Shown here piece after piece: positions 1-7,161 of a stretch of 7,362 nt of DNA. This DNA comes from an uncultured Oscillospiraceae bacterium (GTDB lineage: Bacteria > Bacillota > Clostridia > Oscillospirales > Oscillospiraceae). The notes below the pieces were generated by a model. It did no database searches. It saw only the letters and a list, made by a program, of their open reading frames with translations, and was not told the DNA's origin. The stretch is taken from NCBI GenBank assembly GCA_900756495.1, contig CAAEKI010000114.1, positions 1 through 7,362 on the forward strand. The letters are read 5' to 3'. Within the stretch, counting starts at the first letter, position 1. Every line of letters starts with the position of its first letter. The position numbers were made by a program, and so were the translations under genes.

Positions 1-4
1 CGGG

Positions 5-11
5 CTCCTCT
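5..11 (-). promoter_or_regulatory. Possible ribosome binding site of a gene beyond the left edge
   Basis: The minus strand reads AGAGGAG here, about 15 bases after the rpiB stop. Its position suggests a start codon a few bases past the window edge and a further co-transcribed gene. Only the motif is visible, so this is tentative. Confidence 0.35.
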
Positions 12-26
12 GGTGTCAATAGATGG

Positions 27-464
27 TTACCCTTCAATCACCGTGATTTTGTCTACTCGGCGCTGATGGCGGCCTCCCTCAAACGCTGTGGAGAGGAACA
101 CGTCCACCATGCGCTCAGCCAAGTTATAGCCTACGATACCCGCACCCATGGCCAGCATGTTGGCGTCGTTGTGCCGGCGGGTCATTTCAGCCATCAGGGG
201 GTCCGTACACAGAGCGCAGCGAACCCCCTTTACCTTGTTGGCTGCAATCGAGATGCCGATGCCAGTGGTACAGATGACGATGCCCCGCTCACAGGTCCCG
301 GCCGACACCGCCTCTGCTGCGGCCCGCCCAAAATCGGGGTAGTCGCAGCTCTCCATGCTGAAGCAGCCGCAGTCCAGAACTTCGTGGCCCAGCCCCTCCA
401 AGTGGGATTTTATCTGCTCCTTGAGCGCAAAACCGCCGTGATCACATCCTAGGGATAGTTTCAT
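27..464 (-). CDS. rpiB: Ribose-5-phosphate isomerase B (RpiB/LacA/LacB family)
   Basis: The 145-residue cytoplasmic enzyme interconverts ribose 5-phosphate and ribulose 5-phosphate in the non-oxidative pentose phosphate pathway; some family members act on allose 6-phosphate. Family features are GCDHGGFALKE (6-16, substrate-binding Asp8 and His9), DYPDFG (41-46), the catalytic loop with Cys65 (GIVIC then TTGIG) leading into SIAANK (72-77), RRHNDANMLAMG (96-107, His98 and Asn99) and EGGRHQRRV near the C-terminus. The length fits the family. The usual Cys-Gly-Thr-Gly of the loop is Cys-Thr-Thr-Gly here, so residue 66 is Thr rather than Gly. The protein is also rich in cysteine (eight in 145 residues). 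It is translationally coupled to the PHP phosphoesterase upstream, and no terminator follows within the 26 bases left, so the operon may continue. RpiB is preferred over LacA/LacB because the active-site residues match and no lactose or tagatose genes are nearby. Confidence 0.95.
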   Translation of the reverse strand: MKLSLGCDHGGFALKEQIKSHLEGLGHEVLDCGCFSMESCDYPDFGRAAAEAVSAGTCERGIVICTTGIGISIAANKVKGVRCALCTDPLMAEMTRRHNDANMLAMGAGIVGYNLAERMVDVFLSTAFEGGRHQRRVDKITVIEG

Positions 465-472
465 TTTGTCTT

Positions 473-481
473 ACCTCCTCA
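473..481 (-). promoter_or_regulatory. rpiB ribosome binding site overlapping the upstream stop codon
   Basis: The minus strand reads TGAGGAGGT. The TGA is the stop codon of the PHP phosphoesterase gene, and its last two bases are part of the Shine-Dalgarno sequence GAGGAGGT, eight bases before the rpiB ATG at 464. This predicts translational coupling of the two genes and fixes the rpiB start. Confidence 0.8.
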
Positions 482-1258
482 AATTGGTTGAAAGTGGGGG
501 ATCCGCCGCTGATAGACGGCGACACAGGAGAAGCCGGCCGCCCGCAGCAGTTCCGCAGCCTGGGGAATCCCGGCCCCTACATGAGCAGGAATATGGGCGT
601 CTGAACCCAGGGTAACAATTTCACCGCCGCAAGCATGGTACAGAGTCAGGATTTCCAGCCACGGTCCCAGAGTTCGGCCCCGGTAGGTATTTACCTCAAT
701 CCCTTTGCCCTTGGACACAACAGTTTCCAGAATACCACGGATACGGTCTCGCCAGCGTTCCAGCGAGATGGGGAAGGGCATATAGCGCAGCGGGTAGATG
801 ATGTGGCCCAGGACATCGTAATAGTCTGTGCCGATAAGCGCCTCGACGGAGGAGAAGTAGTCGTCCAGAGCGGCGTGGCAGGCTGCTTCGTCGGGATATG
901 CAGCAAAGAAAAAGTCCATACCGCCTTTAGCGGGACTGAAGTTGTGAACAGAGCCGATGATAAAATCCAATTCCGGGAGAGCGCAGATACGCCCGGCCTC
1001 GCCGGGATTGAGGTGAGGCATGCCCAGCTCAAGCCCCAGACGGAGCGTCAGGGGGCCGGAGTATACCTGAAACTGCTCCAGAGAGGGGCCCCAATCCCAG
1101 GGACGGGCCGGACAGCCCGTCTCATCCAGCAGGTCGCAGTGATCGGTGACGCACAACTCAGAGAGACCGGCGGCACAGGCGGCCTCCACCATGCCGGCGA
1201 GCGGCGCCTCACTGTCGGGAGAGATCTGGGTGTGGGTATGATAGTCGGCGAGATACAT
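479..1258 (-). CDS. PHP-domain phosphoesterase, histidinol-phosphatase (HisK/HisJ) type
   Basis: The 259-residue soluble metalloenzyme of the PHP superfamily is nearly the usual length for the histidinol-phosphatase branch (about 260-280). The metal-site motifs appear in the expected order: DYHTHT (5-10, His7 and His9), VTDHCD (37-42, His40), GLELGMP (75-81, Glu77), GSVHNF (102-107, His105), DVLGHI (148-153, His152), EVNTYR (188-193) and GSDAHIP (218-224, Asp220 and His222). This is a complete trinuclear-type metal site, so the enzyme should be an active phosphoesterase. The family's named reaction is hydrolysis of L-histidinol phosphate in histidine biosynthesis. No other his gene is present here, however, and the gene is tightly linked to rpiB, so another small phosphorylated substrate is possible. 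The start has GGAGG six bases upstream of the ATG. The 58-base gap to the upstream glycosyltransferase gene contains no terminator or clear promoter. Confidence 0.9.
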   Translation of the reverse strand: MYLADYHTHTQISPDSEAPLAGMVEAACAAGLSELCVTDHCDLLDETGCPARPWDWGPSLEQFQVYSGPLTLRLGLELGMPHLNPGEAGRICALPELDFIIGSVHNFSPAKGGMDFFFAAYPDEAACHAALDDYFSSVEALIGTDYYDVLGHIIYPLRYMPFPISLERWRDRIRGILETVVSKGKGIEVNTYRGRTLGPWLEILTLYHACGGEIVTLGSDAHIPAHVGAGIPQAAELLRAAGFSCVAVYQRRIPHFQPI

Positions 1259-1316
1259 ATAAGACCTCCGGAAAATCGTCGGGGATATATCGGACTTTGG
1301 ATATTCGGCCTGCCCG

Positions 1317-3302
1317 TCAGAAGGGCCAGCTTGGCAGCCATTTCAGCAATTTTGTCCCATACCATGCAGGGACCATCAAACCGATCAGGACAGGGTAGAA
1401 GAGGGCGTAAAGTCCGACTGCCCCGGCCGTCATGCCGCACACCATGGCACGGCCGCGGCGGAGCCTGGGAGTGGAGATCAGATCGTCAAAGACAAGGCTT
1501 AGGGCCAGGATGAGGAAAAGGACCGAAGGAAAATAATGATACTCAAAGGTGGTGCGGCCAATGGCAAACCAGGGAGCAAGCTGAGAAAAGTAGCCGATGA
1601 CAATAAAAAGAGCCAGGCCGCAGCGGCGGCGGAACATCCGGACGACAGCGGTAATCAGGGCAAGCAGGCCTCCCCAACAGACCACCGGGTTGACGAAGGC
1701 TCCGAAGGCGGACTTCATGCCGGGGGTGGAGGAGGAGTCCAGATAATAGAGAATGGGCCGGGCATCCACAATCCACTGATACCACCGGGAGGAGTAGGGG
1801 TGCTCTGCGGTCACGCCGCTGTGGTAGGACAGCATGTACTTCTGATTTTCCCACATGCAGGCGATCAGATTTCCAAGGCTGACATCTCCCTCTGCGCGGG
1901 CATAGGGAATGTAGGACAGCGTATAGATGACTGCAGGCATCAGAATGAAGCAGAGGACCGAAAAGGCGATGGTACGGCCCACCCAGGGACCGGGCCTGTG
2001 GCCCGCCGTCTCAGCAGGCCAGTGGCGAATTTTAAAGAACAGGGCGATAAAGTAGAGTACGGCCAGACCGATACCGCCATAGATCACCGTCCACTTGCTG
2101 GCCGCTCCGATGCCCCAGAACAGGCCGGAAAGGAACAGGGGGAGAGCGCCCTTTTTGAATGAGGTTCCCGCAGGCTGGACAATCCAGCGGTAGAGAAAGT
2201 AGTACATCAGCAGGATAAAAAAGACCGCGTAGGTATCAATGGTGGCGATGCGGGTTTGGGTCAGGTGCATGAAATCGGCGGCAAAGAGGATGGTGCCGCA
2301 TGCCGCCACAAATGTTTTCCCAAAGAGGTTTTTCAGGAAAAGATAGAGCAGGGGCAGCATGCCCACCCCGAACAGGGTCCCCATAAAACGCCAGCCGAAG
2401 GGTGTCATGCCGAACATGCGGATCCCGAGGCCGATAATCAGCTTGCCCAGCGGGGGGTGGGAGATCTCATAGGGGGTAATGTCCCGGATATGCTCCAGGG
2501 CGGTGCGGGGGTGGTAGATCTCATCGAAGTAGGAGGAGTTGTACCAGGAGGAAGCCTCCGGCACGGTCCCCTGTTCGTCGAAGAGAGGTGTGGGATCCGC
2601 ACCGGTTATCAGCCCGGCGCCGTCTACCGGGTGCCCGTTGTCATAGAGAGCCAGCTCTCCCAGTTCCATAGGGGCGCGGCCCGGATAGCCGGTGAGGCGG
2701 AAATACCGGGCCTGCACGGAGCCGCCGTCGTCCGGCTGGATGTGGTACCACTTGAAAAGGGTGTTGTACTTCTGGTCGATGGAGACCACGGGCTCGGAGG
2801 CGGTTCCCGCCGCCGGAATCCAGGCATAGTGCGCTTTGTTGTCCTCATCCAGGGTCATCTGAAGGGTGTACCAGTCCGTGCCGTCAGCTGAGACCTCCAG
2901 GGTGTACGTGCCCGTCCCCAGGCCGGTGTACCAGCCCAGACCGGTGAGGGTGATCTCCCGGTTCAGCTCAAAGGTTACAGTGGAAGCCGTGTCAAAGGAC
3001 TGGGCAGACTGAGGGGCCGCCGTGGATCCCAGGCGGAAGAAGGCGGTGACGGCGTAGAGGGCAGTGATCAACAGGATGGGCAGAGCGTCGCGCCGGGAGA
3101 GAGGGTGGCACCGGGCAGGAAAGGAGAGCCGGCGGGGATGTGAAATATGAGCCTCCCGGAGCGCAATCCACTCCAGCGTACCCCGCCGGGGGCGGGGGCC
3201 CAGGGCGGCATGCCAGTAGGTAAGAAAAAACCATAGGATCAGGAAGATGACCAGGGCGGGGAAAATCATGGTTGGGGTGAGATAGGAGAGGAACTGGGCC
3301 AT
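1317..3302 (-). CDS. Membrane glycosyltransferase of the protein O-mannosyltransferase (PMT, GT39) type with inserted discoidin-like domain
   Basis: The 661-residue multi-pass membrane protein is probably a GT-C enzyme that moves a sugar from a polyprenyl-phosphate carrier to an acceptor outside the membrane. PMT-family signs are YFDEIYHPRTALEH with the catalytic Asp260-Glu261 pair, SHPPLGKLI (281-289), PFGWRFMGTLFG (301-312), RIATIDTYAVFF (351-362) and ASKWTVIYGG (401-410). A hydrophobic helix at about 9-30 is followed by an arginine-rich segment (31-72), probably cytoplasmic, and a second helix (73-92). Residues about 100-222 are soluble and beta-rich, resembling an F5/8 type C (discoidin) carbohydrate-binding fold: SADGTDWYTL (138-147), ARYFRLTGYP (198-207), LGELALYDNG (214-223). 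About ten more helices follow, the last near 619-645. No MIR domain is seen. The start has GGAGG seven bases upstream. Donor sugar and acceptor cannot be read from sequence; a lipid glycosyltransferase role is the main alternative. The neighbours do not reveal its substrate. Confidence 0.85.
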   Translation of the reverse strand: MAQFLSYLTPTMIFPALVIFLILWFFLTYWHAALGPRPRRGTLEWIALREAHISHPRRLSFPARCHPLSRRDALPILLITALYAVTAFFRLGSTAAPQSAQSFDTASTVTFELNREITLTGLGWYTGLGTGTYTLEVSADGTDWYTLQMTLDEDNKAHYAWIPAAGTASEPVVSIDQKYNTLFKWYHIQPDDGGSVQARYFRLTGYPGRAPMELGELALYDNGHPVDGAGLITGADPTPLFDEQGTVPEASSWYNSSYFDEIYHPRTALEHIRDITPYEISHPPLGKLIIGLGIRMFGMTPFGWRFMGTLFGVGMLPLLYLFLKNLFGKTFVAACGTILFAADFMHLTQTRIATIDTYAVFFILLMYYFLYRWIVQPAGTSFKKGALPLFLSGLFWGIGAASKWTVIYGGIGLAVLYFIALFFKIRHWPAETAGHRPGPWVGRTIAFSVLCFILMPAVIYTLSYIPYARAEGDVSLGNLIACMWENQKYMLSYHSGVTAEHPYSSRWYQWIVDARPILYYLDSSSTPGMKSAFGAFVNPVVCWGGLLALITAVVRMFRRRCGLALFIVIGYFSQLAPWFAIGRTTFEYHYFPSVLFLILALSLVFDDLISTPRLRRGRAMVCGMTAGAVGLYALFYPVLIGLMVPAWYGTKLLKWLPSWPF

Positions 3303-3350
3303 GGGGCTACCTCCATCAGGACTTTATCGGGCAGAGCGGCGCCCTGCCGC

Positions 3351-3388
3351 GGACAAACAGGGGGGCGGGCCTTATGGCCCGCCCCCCT
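3351..3388 (-). terminator. Probable intrinsic terminator of the heat-shock operon
   Basis: Downstream of dnaJ, a perfect 13-bp stem is formed on the minus strand by AGGGGGGCGGGCC (3376-3388) and its complement (3359-3371), with the four-base loop ATAA. The bases after the stem on the minus strand are GTTTGTCC, so the U tract is short and interrupted. The stem is very strong and correctly placed, about 35 bases after the dnaJ stop; the weak tail leaves room for some read-through into the next gene. Confidence 0.75.
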
Positions 3389-3423
3389 ATTCTAGTGCCT
3401 TTTCATGCATTTGTCAAAGAAGA

Positions 3424-4599
3424 TTAGGATTTCTTCTTCTTTCGCTTCTCAAAAAAGGTCCTTACGCCGTCATTGTCCCCGGACTCCGATGGAAATTCGC
3501 CCATGGCTTGGCCATAGGCACGCAACGCCTCCTTCTGCTCGTGGTTCAGGTTTCTGGGGACCTGAACTTTCACTGTGACAAATTGATCGCCGCGCCCCCG
3601 GCCATTGACGGCAGGGATACCCTTTCCGCGCAGGCGGAAGGTGGTGCCGCTCTGGGTCCCTTCCGGGAGGGTCCATTTGACCTTACCGTCGATGGTTGGG
3701 ATCTCCAGCTCAGCTCCCAGCGCAGCCTGCACAAAGGATACCGTCTGCTCCAGATAGATCGAAGTGCCGTCCCGTTGGAATTGGGGGTGGGGCCGGACTG
3801 TGACGCTGATGAGCAGATCTCCCGCCGGACCGCCATTTTTCCCCGCGCCACCCTGGCCGCGCAGAGAGACTGCCTGACCGTTGTCGATGCCTGCAGGAAT
3901 GTTGACAGTGATCTTACGCTGCCTGCGCACCGCGCCGGCTCCGCCGCAGCTTTTGCAGGGGGAGTGAATGAGCTTGCCGGTACCGCTGCACTTGGGACAG
4001 GTGGCGGTGGTGGCGAATGTAAAAGCGCCGCCGCCCCGCTGGATGCGGACCTGGCCGCTGCCATGACAGTCCGGGCAGACCTCCGCGGTGGTTCCCGGTT
4101 CACAGCCTGAGCCCTTGCAGGAGTCACACTGTTCCGTGCGGGTGAGCGTAATTTCCTTCTCGCAGCCGAACGCCGCCTCCTCAAAGGAGATGGTGACGGA
4201 GGCGCGCAGGGTATCTCCCTTTTGGGGGCCGGAACGCTGACGGCCTCCTCCGCCCCCGAAGCCGCCGCCGAAGAAGGAACCGAAGATATCGCCCAGGTCA
4301 ATATCCCCCATATCGAAGCCGAAGCCGCCGCCAAAGGGACCGCCAGGGCCTCCGGCCCCGAAGTTGGGGTCCACTCCTGCATGGCCGAATTGATCGTACT
4401 TGGCGCGCTTGTCCTTGTCGGACAGGACCTCATACGCCTCGTTGACCTCTTTAAACTTGGCTTCGGCCGCTTTGTCGCCGGGGTTCAGATCGGGGTGGTA
4501 CTGCTTTGCCAGCTTACGGTAGGCCTTTTTAATTTCGTCGTCCGAGGCCCCTTTGGATACGCCCAGGACCTCGTAGTAATCTCTTTTTTGTTCAGGCAT
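3424..4599 (-). CDS. dnaJ: Chaperone DnaJ (Hsp40, type I)
   Basis: The 391-residue cytoplasmic co-chaperone delivers clients to DnaK and stimulates its ATPase. It has every part of a class A Hsp40. The J domain is residues 5-70, with the HPD motif at 35-37. A Gly/Phe-rich region spans about 79-126 and includes the DIF motif at 104-106. Four CxxCxGxG zinc-binding repeats begin at 158 (CDSCKGSG), 175 (CPDCHGSG), 201 (CPKCSGTG) and 215 (CKSCGGAG), all eight cysteines present. The C-terminal peptide-binding and dimerisation domains run from about 228 to 365. The protein ends in a lysine-rich tail (KRKKKKS). The length is typical. It is separated from dnaK by 83 bases that hold a strong hairpin, so its expression may be uncoupled in part from dnaK. 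A perfect hairpin after its stop codon marks the likely end of the heat-shock operon. Confidence 0.99.
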   Translation of the reverse strand: MPEQKRDYYEVLGVSKGASDDEIKKAYRKLAKQYHPDLNPGDKAAEAKFKEVNEAYEVLSDKDKRAKYDQFGHAGVDPNFGAGGPGGPFGGGFGFDMGDIDLGDIFGSFFGGGFGGGGGRQRSGPQKGDTLRASVTISFEEAAFGCEKEITLTRTEQCDSCKGSGCEPGTTAEVCPDCHGSGQVRIQRGGGAFTFATTATCPKCSGTGKLIHSPCKSCGGAGAVRRQRKITVNIPAGIDNGQAVSLRGQGGAGKNGGPAGDLLISVTVRPHPQFQRDGTSIYLEQTVSFVQAALGAELEIPTIDGKVKWTLPEGTQSGTTFRLRGKGIPAVNGRGRGDQFVTVKVQVPRNLNHEQKEALRAYGQAMGEFPSESGDNDGVRTFFEKRKKKKS

Positions 4600-4604
4600 G
4601 GATC

Positions 4605-4622
4605 ATCACCTCTTTGCGGAGG
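4605..4622 (-). promoter_or_regulatory. dnaJ ribosome binding site, possibly paired
   Basis: The minus strand reads GAGGTGAT at 4605-4612, an extended match to the 16S anti-Shine-Dalgarno sequence, five bases before the dnaJ ATG at 4599. Just upstream, CCTC (4619-4622) can pair with the GAGG core (4609-4612) across a six-base loop. The start choice is well supported; the pairing is only four base pairs. Confidence 0.6.
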
Positions 4623-4637
4623 AAACAAAATTTGGAT

Positions 4638-4680
4638 AAAACCGCAGTAGGGCGGGGGAAAACCCCCGCCGCCGCGTTTT
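4638..4680 (-). terminator. Intercistronic two-tier hairpin after dnaK (possible leaky terminator or mRNA stability element)
   Basis: Three bases after the dnaK stop codon, an inner perfect stem pairs 4651-4658 with 4663-4670 (minus strand GGCGGGGG, loop TTTT, CCCCCGCC). An outer, weaker stem pairs the minus-strand AAAACGC (4674-4680) with GCGGTTTT (4638-4645), with one bulged base and an internal loop of 3 versus 5 bases. On the minus strand the structure ends in only four T residues; on the plus strand it ends in TTTTT. It therefore looks like a weak terminator, an attenuator, or an RNA-processing or 3'-protecting element rather than a full stop, because dnaJ follows without a recognisable promoter. 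Pairing is seen directly; function is inferred. Confidence 0.5.
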
Positions 4681-4682
4681 TC

Positions 4683-6554
4683 TTATTTATTGCTGTCGTC
4701 ATCCACGACCTCATAGTCGGCATCCACGACATTGGGGTCGGTGCCGCCAGCATTTTGAGCACCGCCGCTAAAACCGGCGCCGCCCATATCGGGACCAGGA
4801 CCGGCCTGGCCAGCCTGACCGCCGGCCTGCTGGTACATCTTCTCTGCAATGGGATAGAAGGCCTTGCTGGCCTCCTCGGTAGCGGCCTTGATTGCCTCCA
4901 CGTCGGTGCCCTTCATAGCATCCTTCAGCTTGTTCAGAGCGGCCTCTACAGTGGCCTTCTCGTTAGCGTCGATCTTATCCTTGGCGTCTTCCAGGGCCTT
5001 TTCCGTCTGATAGATGACCTGGTCGGCCTGATTGCGGACGTCTACCTCTTCCTTGCGCTTGGCATCCTCAGCCGCAAACTGTTCAGCTTCCTTGACAGCT
5101 TTTTCAATGTCCTCTTTGGACATGTTGGTGGAGGAGGTAATGGTGATGTGCTGCTCCTTGCCGTTGCCCAGATCTTTGGCAGAGACGTTGACGATGCCGT
5201 TGGCGTCAATGTCGAAGGTGACCTCGATCTGAGGTACGCCGCGGCGGGCCGGAGCGATACCGTCCAGGTTAAAGCGGCCCAGCGTCTTATTGTATTGAGC
5301 CATCTCGCGCTCGCCCTGGAGCACGTGAACCTCCACGCTGGTCTGATTGTCAGCTGCGGTGGTAAAGATCTGGCTCTTTTTGGCGGGAATGGTAGTGTTG
5401 CGCTCAATGAGCTTGGTCATTACGCCGCCCATGGTCTCAATGCCAAGGGACAGGGGGGTGACGTCCAGCAGCAGCAGACCCTTTACGTCGCCCACCAGTA
5501 CGCCGCCCTGGAGGGCGGCGCCTATGGCCACACACTCGTCGGGGTTGATACCCTTGAAGCCCTCCTTGCCGGTGAGCTTCTTTACAGCCTCCTGCACAGC
5601 CGGGATGCGGCTGGAGCCGCCTACAAGCAGAACCTTGGAGATGTCGTTCTGGTTAAGCCCGGCGTCGCTCATAGCCTGACGCACAGGGCCAGTGGTGGCC
5701 TCTACCAAGTGGGCGGTGAGCTCATTGAACTTGGCCCGGGTCAGAGTCAGATCCAAGTGCTTGGGGCCGGTGGCGTCGGCGGTGATATAGGGCAGATTGA
5801 TGTTGGAAGAGGTGACGCCGGAGAGCTCAATCTTGGCTTTCTCAGCGGCCTCTTTCAGGCGCTGCATAGCCACCTTGTCACTGGTGAGGTCGATGCCGGT
5901 ATCCTTTTTGAACTCGGCAGCCATCCAATCCATAATGCACTTGTCGAAGTCGTCGCCGCCCAAGCGGTTGTTTCCGGCGGTGGCCAGCACCTCGATCACG
6001 CCGTCGCCAACCTCCAGAATGGACACGTCGAAGGTTCCGCCGCCCAAGTCGTAGACCATAATCTTCTGGTCGGACTCCTTGTCGGCGCCATAGGCCAGAG
6101 CCGCTGCGGTGGGCTCGTTGATGATCCGCTTCACGTCCAGGCCGGCAATGCGGCCGGCATCCTTGGTGGCCTGACGCTGGGCGTCGGTGAAGTAGGCGGG
6201 GACGGTGATGACCGCCTCGGTGACGGTCTGGCCCAGGTAGGCCTCGGCGTCCGCCTTCAGCTTCTGGAGTACCATGGCGGAGATCTCCTGGGGGGTGTAG
6301 CCCTTTCCGTCAATCGTCACCTTATAGTTGGAGCCCATTTCACGCTTAATGGACATGATGGTGCGATCGGGGTTGGTGATGGCCTGGCGCTTGGCCACCT
6401 GTCCCACCATCCGCTCGCCGTCCTTGGAGAAGGCGACAACGGACGGGGTGGTGCGGTTGCCCTCTGCGTTGGGAATAACAACAGCCTCGCCGCCCTCCAT
6501 GACGGCCACACAGGAATTGGTAGTACCAAGGTCAATACCGATAATCTTAGACAT
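4683..6554 (-). CDS. dnaK: Chaperone DnaK (Hsp70)
   Basis: The 623-residue cytoplasmic ATPase binds exposed hydrophobic peptides in unfolded proteins and releases them under control of DnaJ and GrpE. The nucleotide-binding domain spans about residues 1-357: phosphate-1 motif IDLGTTNS (7-14), catalytic Lys70 in SIKREMG, phosphate-2 motif DLGGGTFD (169-176) with Thr174, and adenosine motif [10 protein letters not shown] (309-318). The interdomain linker is LLLDVTPL (361-368). The beta-sandwich substrate domain runs to about residue 480, and the helical lid to about 575. A Gly/Gln/Ala-rich tail follows and ends in EVVDDDSNK, resembling the usual acidic EVVDD terminus. Between SIKREMG and the [10 protein letters not shown] helix the protein lacks the roughly 24-residue segment present in E. 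coli DnaK, the known Gram-positive signature. All key residues are intact and the length is typical. Control is probably HrcA/CIRCE from upstream of hrcA, by family knowledge. Confidence 0.99.
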   Translation of the reverse strand: MSKIIGIDLGTTNSCVAVMEGGEAVVIPNAEGNRTTPSVVAFSKDGERMVGQVAKRQAITNPDRTIMSIKREMGSNYKVTIDGKGYTPQEISAMVLQKLKADAEAYLGQTVTEAVITVPAYFTDAQRQATKDAGRIAGLDVKRIINEPTAAALAYGADKESDQKIMVYDLGGGTFDVSILEVGDGVIEVLATAGNNRLGGDDFDKCIMDWMAAEFKKDTGIDLTSDKVAMQRLKEAAEKAKIELSGVTSSNINLPYITADATGPKHLDLTLTRAKFNELTAHLVEATTGPVRQAMSDAGLNQNDISKVLLVGGSSRIPAVQEAVKKLTGKEGFKGINPDECVAIGAALQGGVLVGDVKGLLLLDVTPLSLGIETMGGVMTKLIERNTTIPAKKSQIFTTAADNQTSVEVHVLQGEREMAQYNKTLGRFNLDGIAPARRGVPQIEVTFDIDANGIVNVSAKDLGNGKEQHITITSSTNMSKEDIEKAVKEAEQFAAEDAKRKEEVDVRNQADQVIYQTEKALEDAKDKIDANEKATVEAALNKLKDAMKGTDVEAIKAATEEASKAFYPIAEKMYQQAGGQAGQAGPGPDMGGAGFSGGAQNAGGTDPNVVDADYEVVDDDSNK

Positions 6555-6560
6555 AATCTA

Positions 6561-6583
6561 TTCCTCCAATATAAAAGAATTGG
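6561..6583 (-). promoter_or_regulatory. dnaK ribosome binding site with a small overlapping hairpin
   Basis: The minus strand carries GGAGG at 6563-6567, eight bases before the dnaK ATG at 6554, which fixes that start. Just upstream, CCAAT (6579-6583) can pair with ATTGG (6566-6570) across an eight-base A/T-rich loop, so two bases of the Shine-Dalgarno sequence lie in the stem. The ribosome binding site is secure. The hairpin is only five base pairs and may be chance. Confidence 0.6.
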
Positions 6584-6609
6584 TTTTTATCATGTTAACC
6601 GGCCGGGCG

Positions 6610-7152
6610 CTAATTTGCCACTTTTACCATGGCAAATCGAATGACTTTGCCGCCGGACTGAAATCCGGTCTGAAAAACCTCCACAATGGTATTCTCTCCG
6701 GCATCTTCATCCTCCACGTGCATGACCGCATTGTGCAGGTTGGGGTCAAAGGTCTCGCCCAGAGCAGGGATCTCCTCGACGCCCTGCTTGGAGAGGATCT
6801 CCTTGAGCCCGGTCATGGTCATCTCAACACCTTTCTTGTAGGCGTCGTCTGCAGTCTCCTGCTTGAGTGCCCGCTCCAGGTTGTCATACACCGGAAGAAA
6901 GGCCAGAACAGTTTCAGCGCGGGCGTCGGCCCAAGCGGATTCCTTCTCCTTCTGGCTGCGCTTGCGGTAATTGTCGTACTCAGCTGCCAAGCGGAGAAAT
7001 TTGTCCTCCTGCTCCGCCAGATTGCTTTTCAAAGTTTCCAGCTCCTCCAGCAGTGGATCGGGCGCCGCCGCGGAGGTCTGCTCCGCATCAGAAACAGAAT
7101 CGACCTCCGGGGCTTCCTCCGGCGTGTTTAAATCCTTTTCCTTTTTGCTCAT
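6610..7152 (-). CDS. grpE: GrpE, nucleotide exchange factor for DnaK
   Basis: The 180-residue cytoplasmic protein is the exchange factor that releases ADP from DnaK so that ATP can bind and the client can leave. Residues 1-32 are acidic and probably disordered, rich in Glu, Asp, Ser and Ala. Residues about 33-95 look like the long dimerising coiled coil, including the family block LRLAAEYDNYRKR (residues 53-65) and FLPVYDNLERAL (residues 85-96). Residues about 125-180 form the beta domain that contacts DnaK: FDPNLHNAV (135-143), EVFQTGF (158-164) and the terminal AMVKVAN. The length is normal for the family. Near the C-terminus it reads VIRFAMV, where most family members have a small residue, His or Pro before AMV; this is a minor variation. 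The ATG is chosen because of the strong Shine-Dalgarno sequence overlapping the hrcA stop. The 55-base gap to dnaK shows no terminator. Confidence 0.97.
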   Translation of the reverse strand: MSKKEKDLNTPEEAPEVDSVSDAEQTSAAAPDPLLEELETLKSNLAEQEDKFLRLAAEYDNYRKRSQKEKESAWADARAETVLAFLPVYDNLERALKQETADDAYKKGVEMTMTGLKEILSKQGVEEIPALGETFDPNLHNAVMHVEDEDAGENTIVEVFQTGFQSGGKVIRFAMVKVAN

Positions 7153-7161
7153 GGATTCAGG

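Noticed and set aside
635..1513. A plus-strand open frame of 292 codons opposite the PHP phosphoesterase gene
   Set aside because: It lies antisense to a gene with all PHP motifs, crosses into the next gene and has no recognisable domain, so it is a shadow frame.
3331..3350. A second small inverted repeat (GGCAG/CTGCC) between the dnaJ terminator and the glycosyltransferase start
   Set aside because: Only five base pairs, no T run, and a short match like this is expected by chance in GC-rich sequence.
6555..6609. TTAACA and TATATT before dnaK as a possible promoter
   Set aside because: The spacing is about 19 bases, and the -10-like box abuts the ribosome binding site, so a transcript would start too close to the ATG to include it.
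4614..6644. A very long open frame (676 codons) on the plus strand, antisense to dnaK
   Set aside because: It mirrors the dnaK codons almost exactly in extent, is rich in Gly, Leu and Val as expected from reverse-complemented GC-rich codons, and shows no family motifs. Long antisense frames over dnaK are a well-known artefact. The dnaK frame itself is certain.
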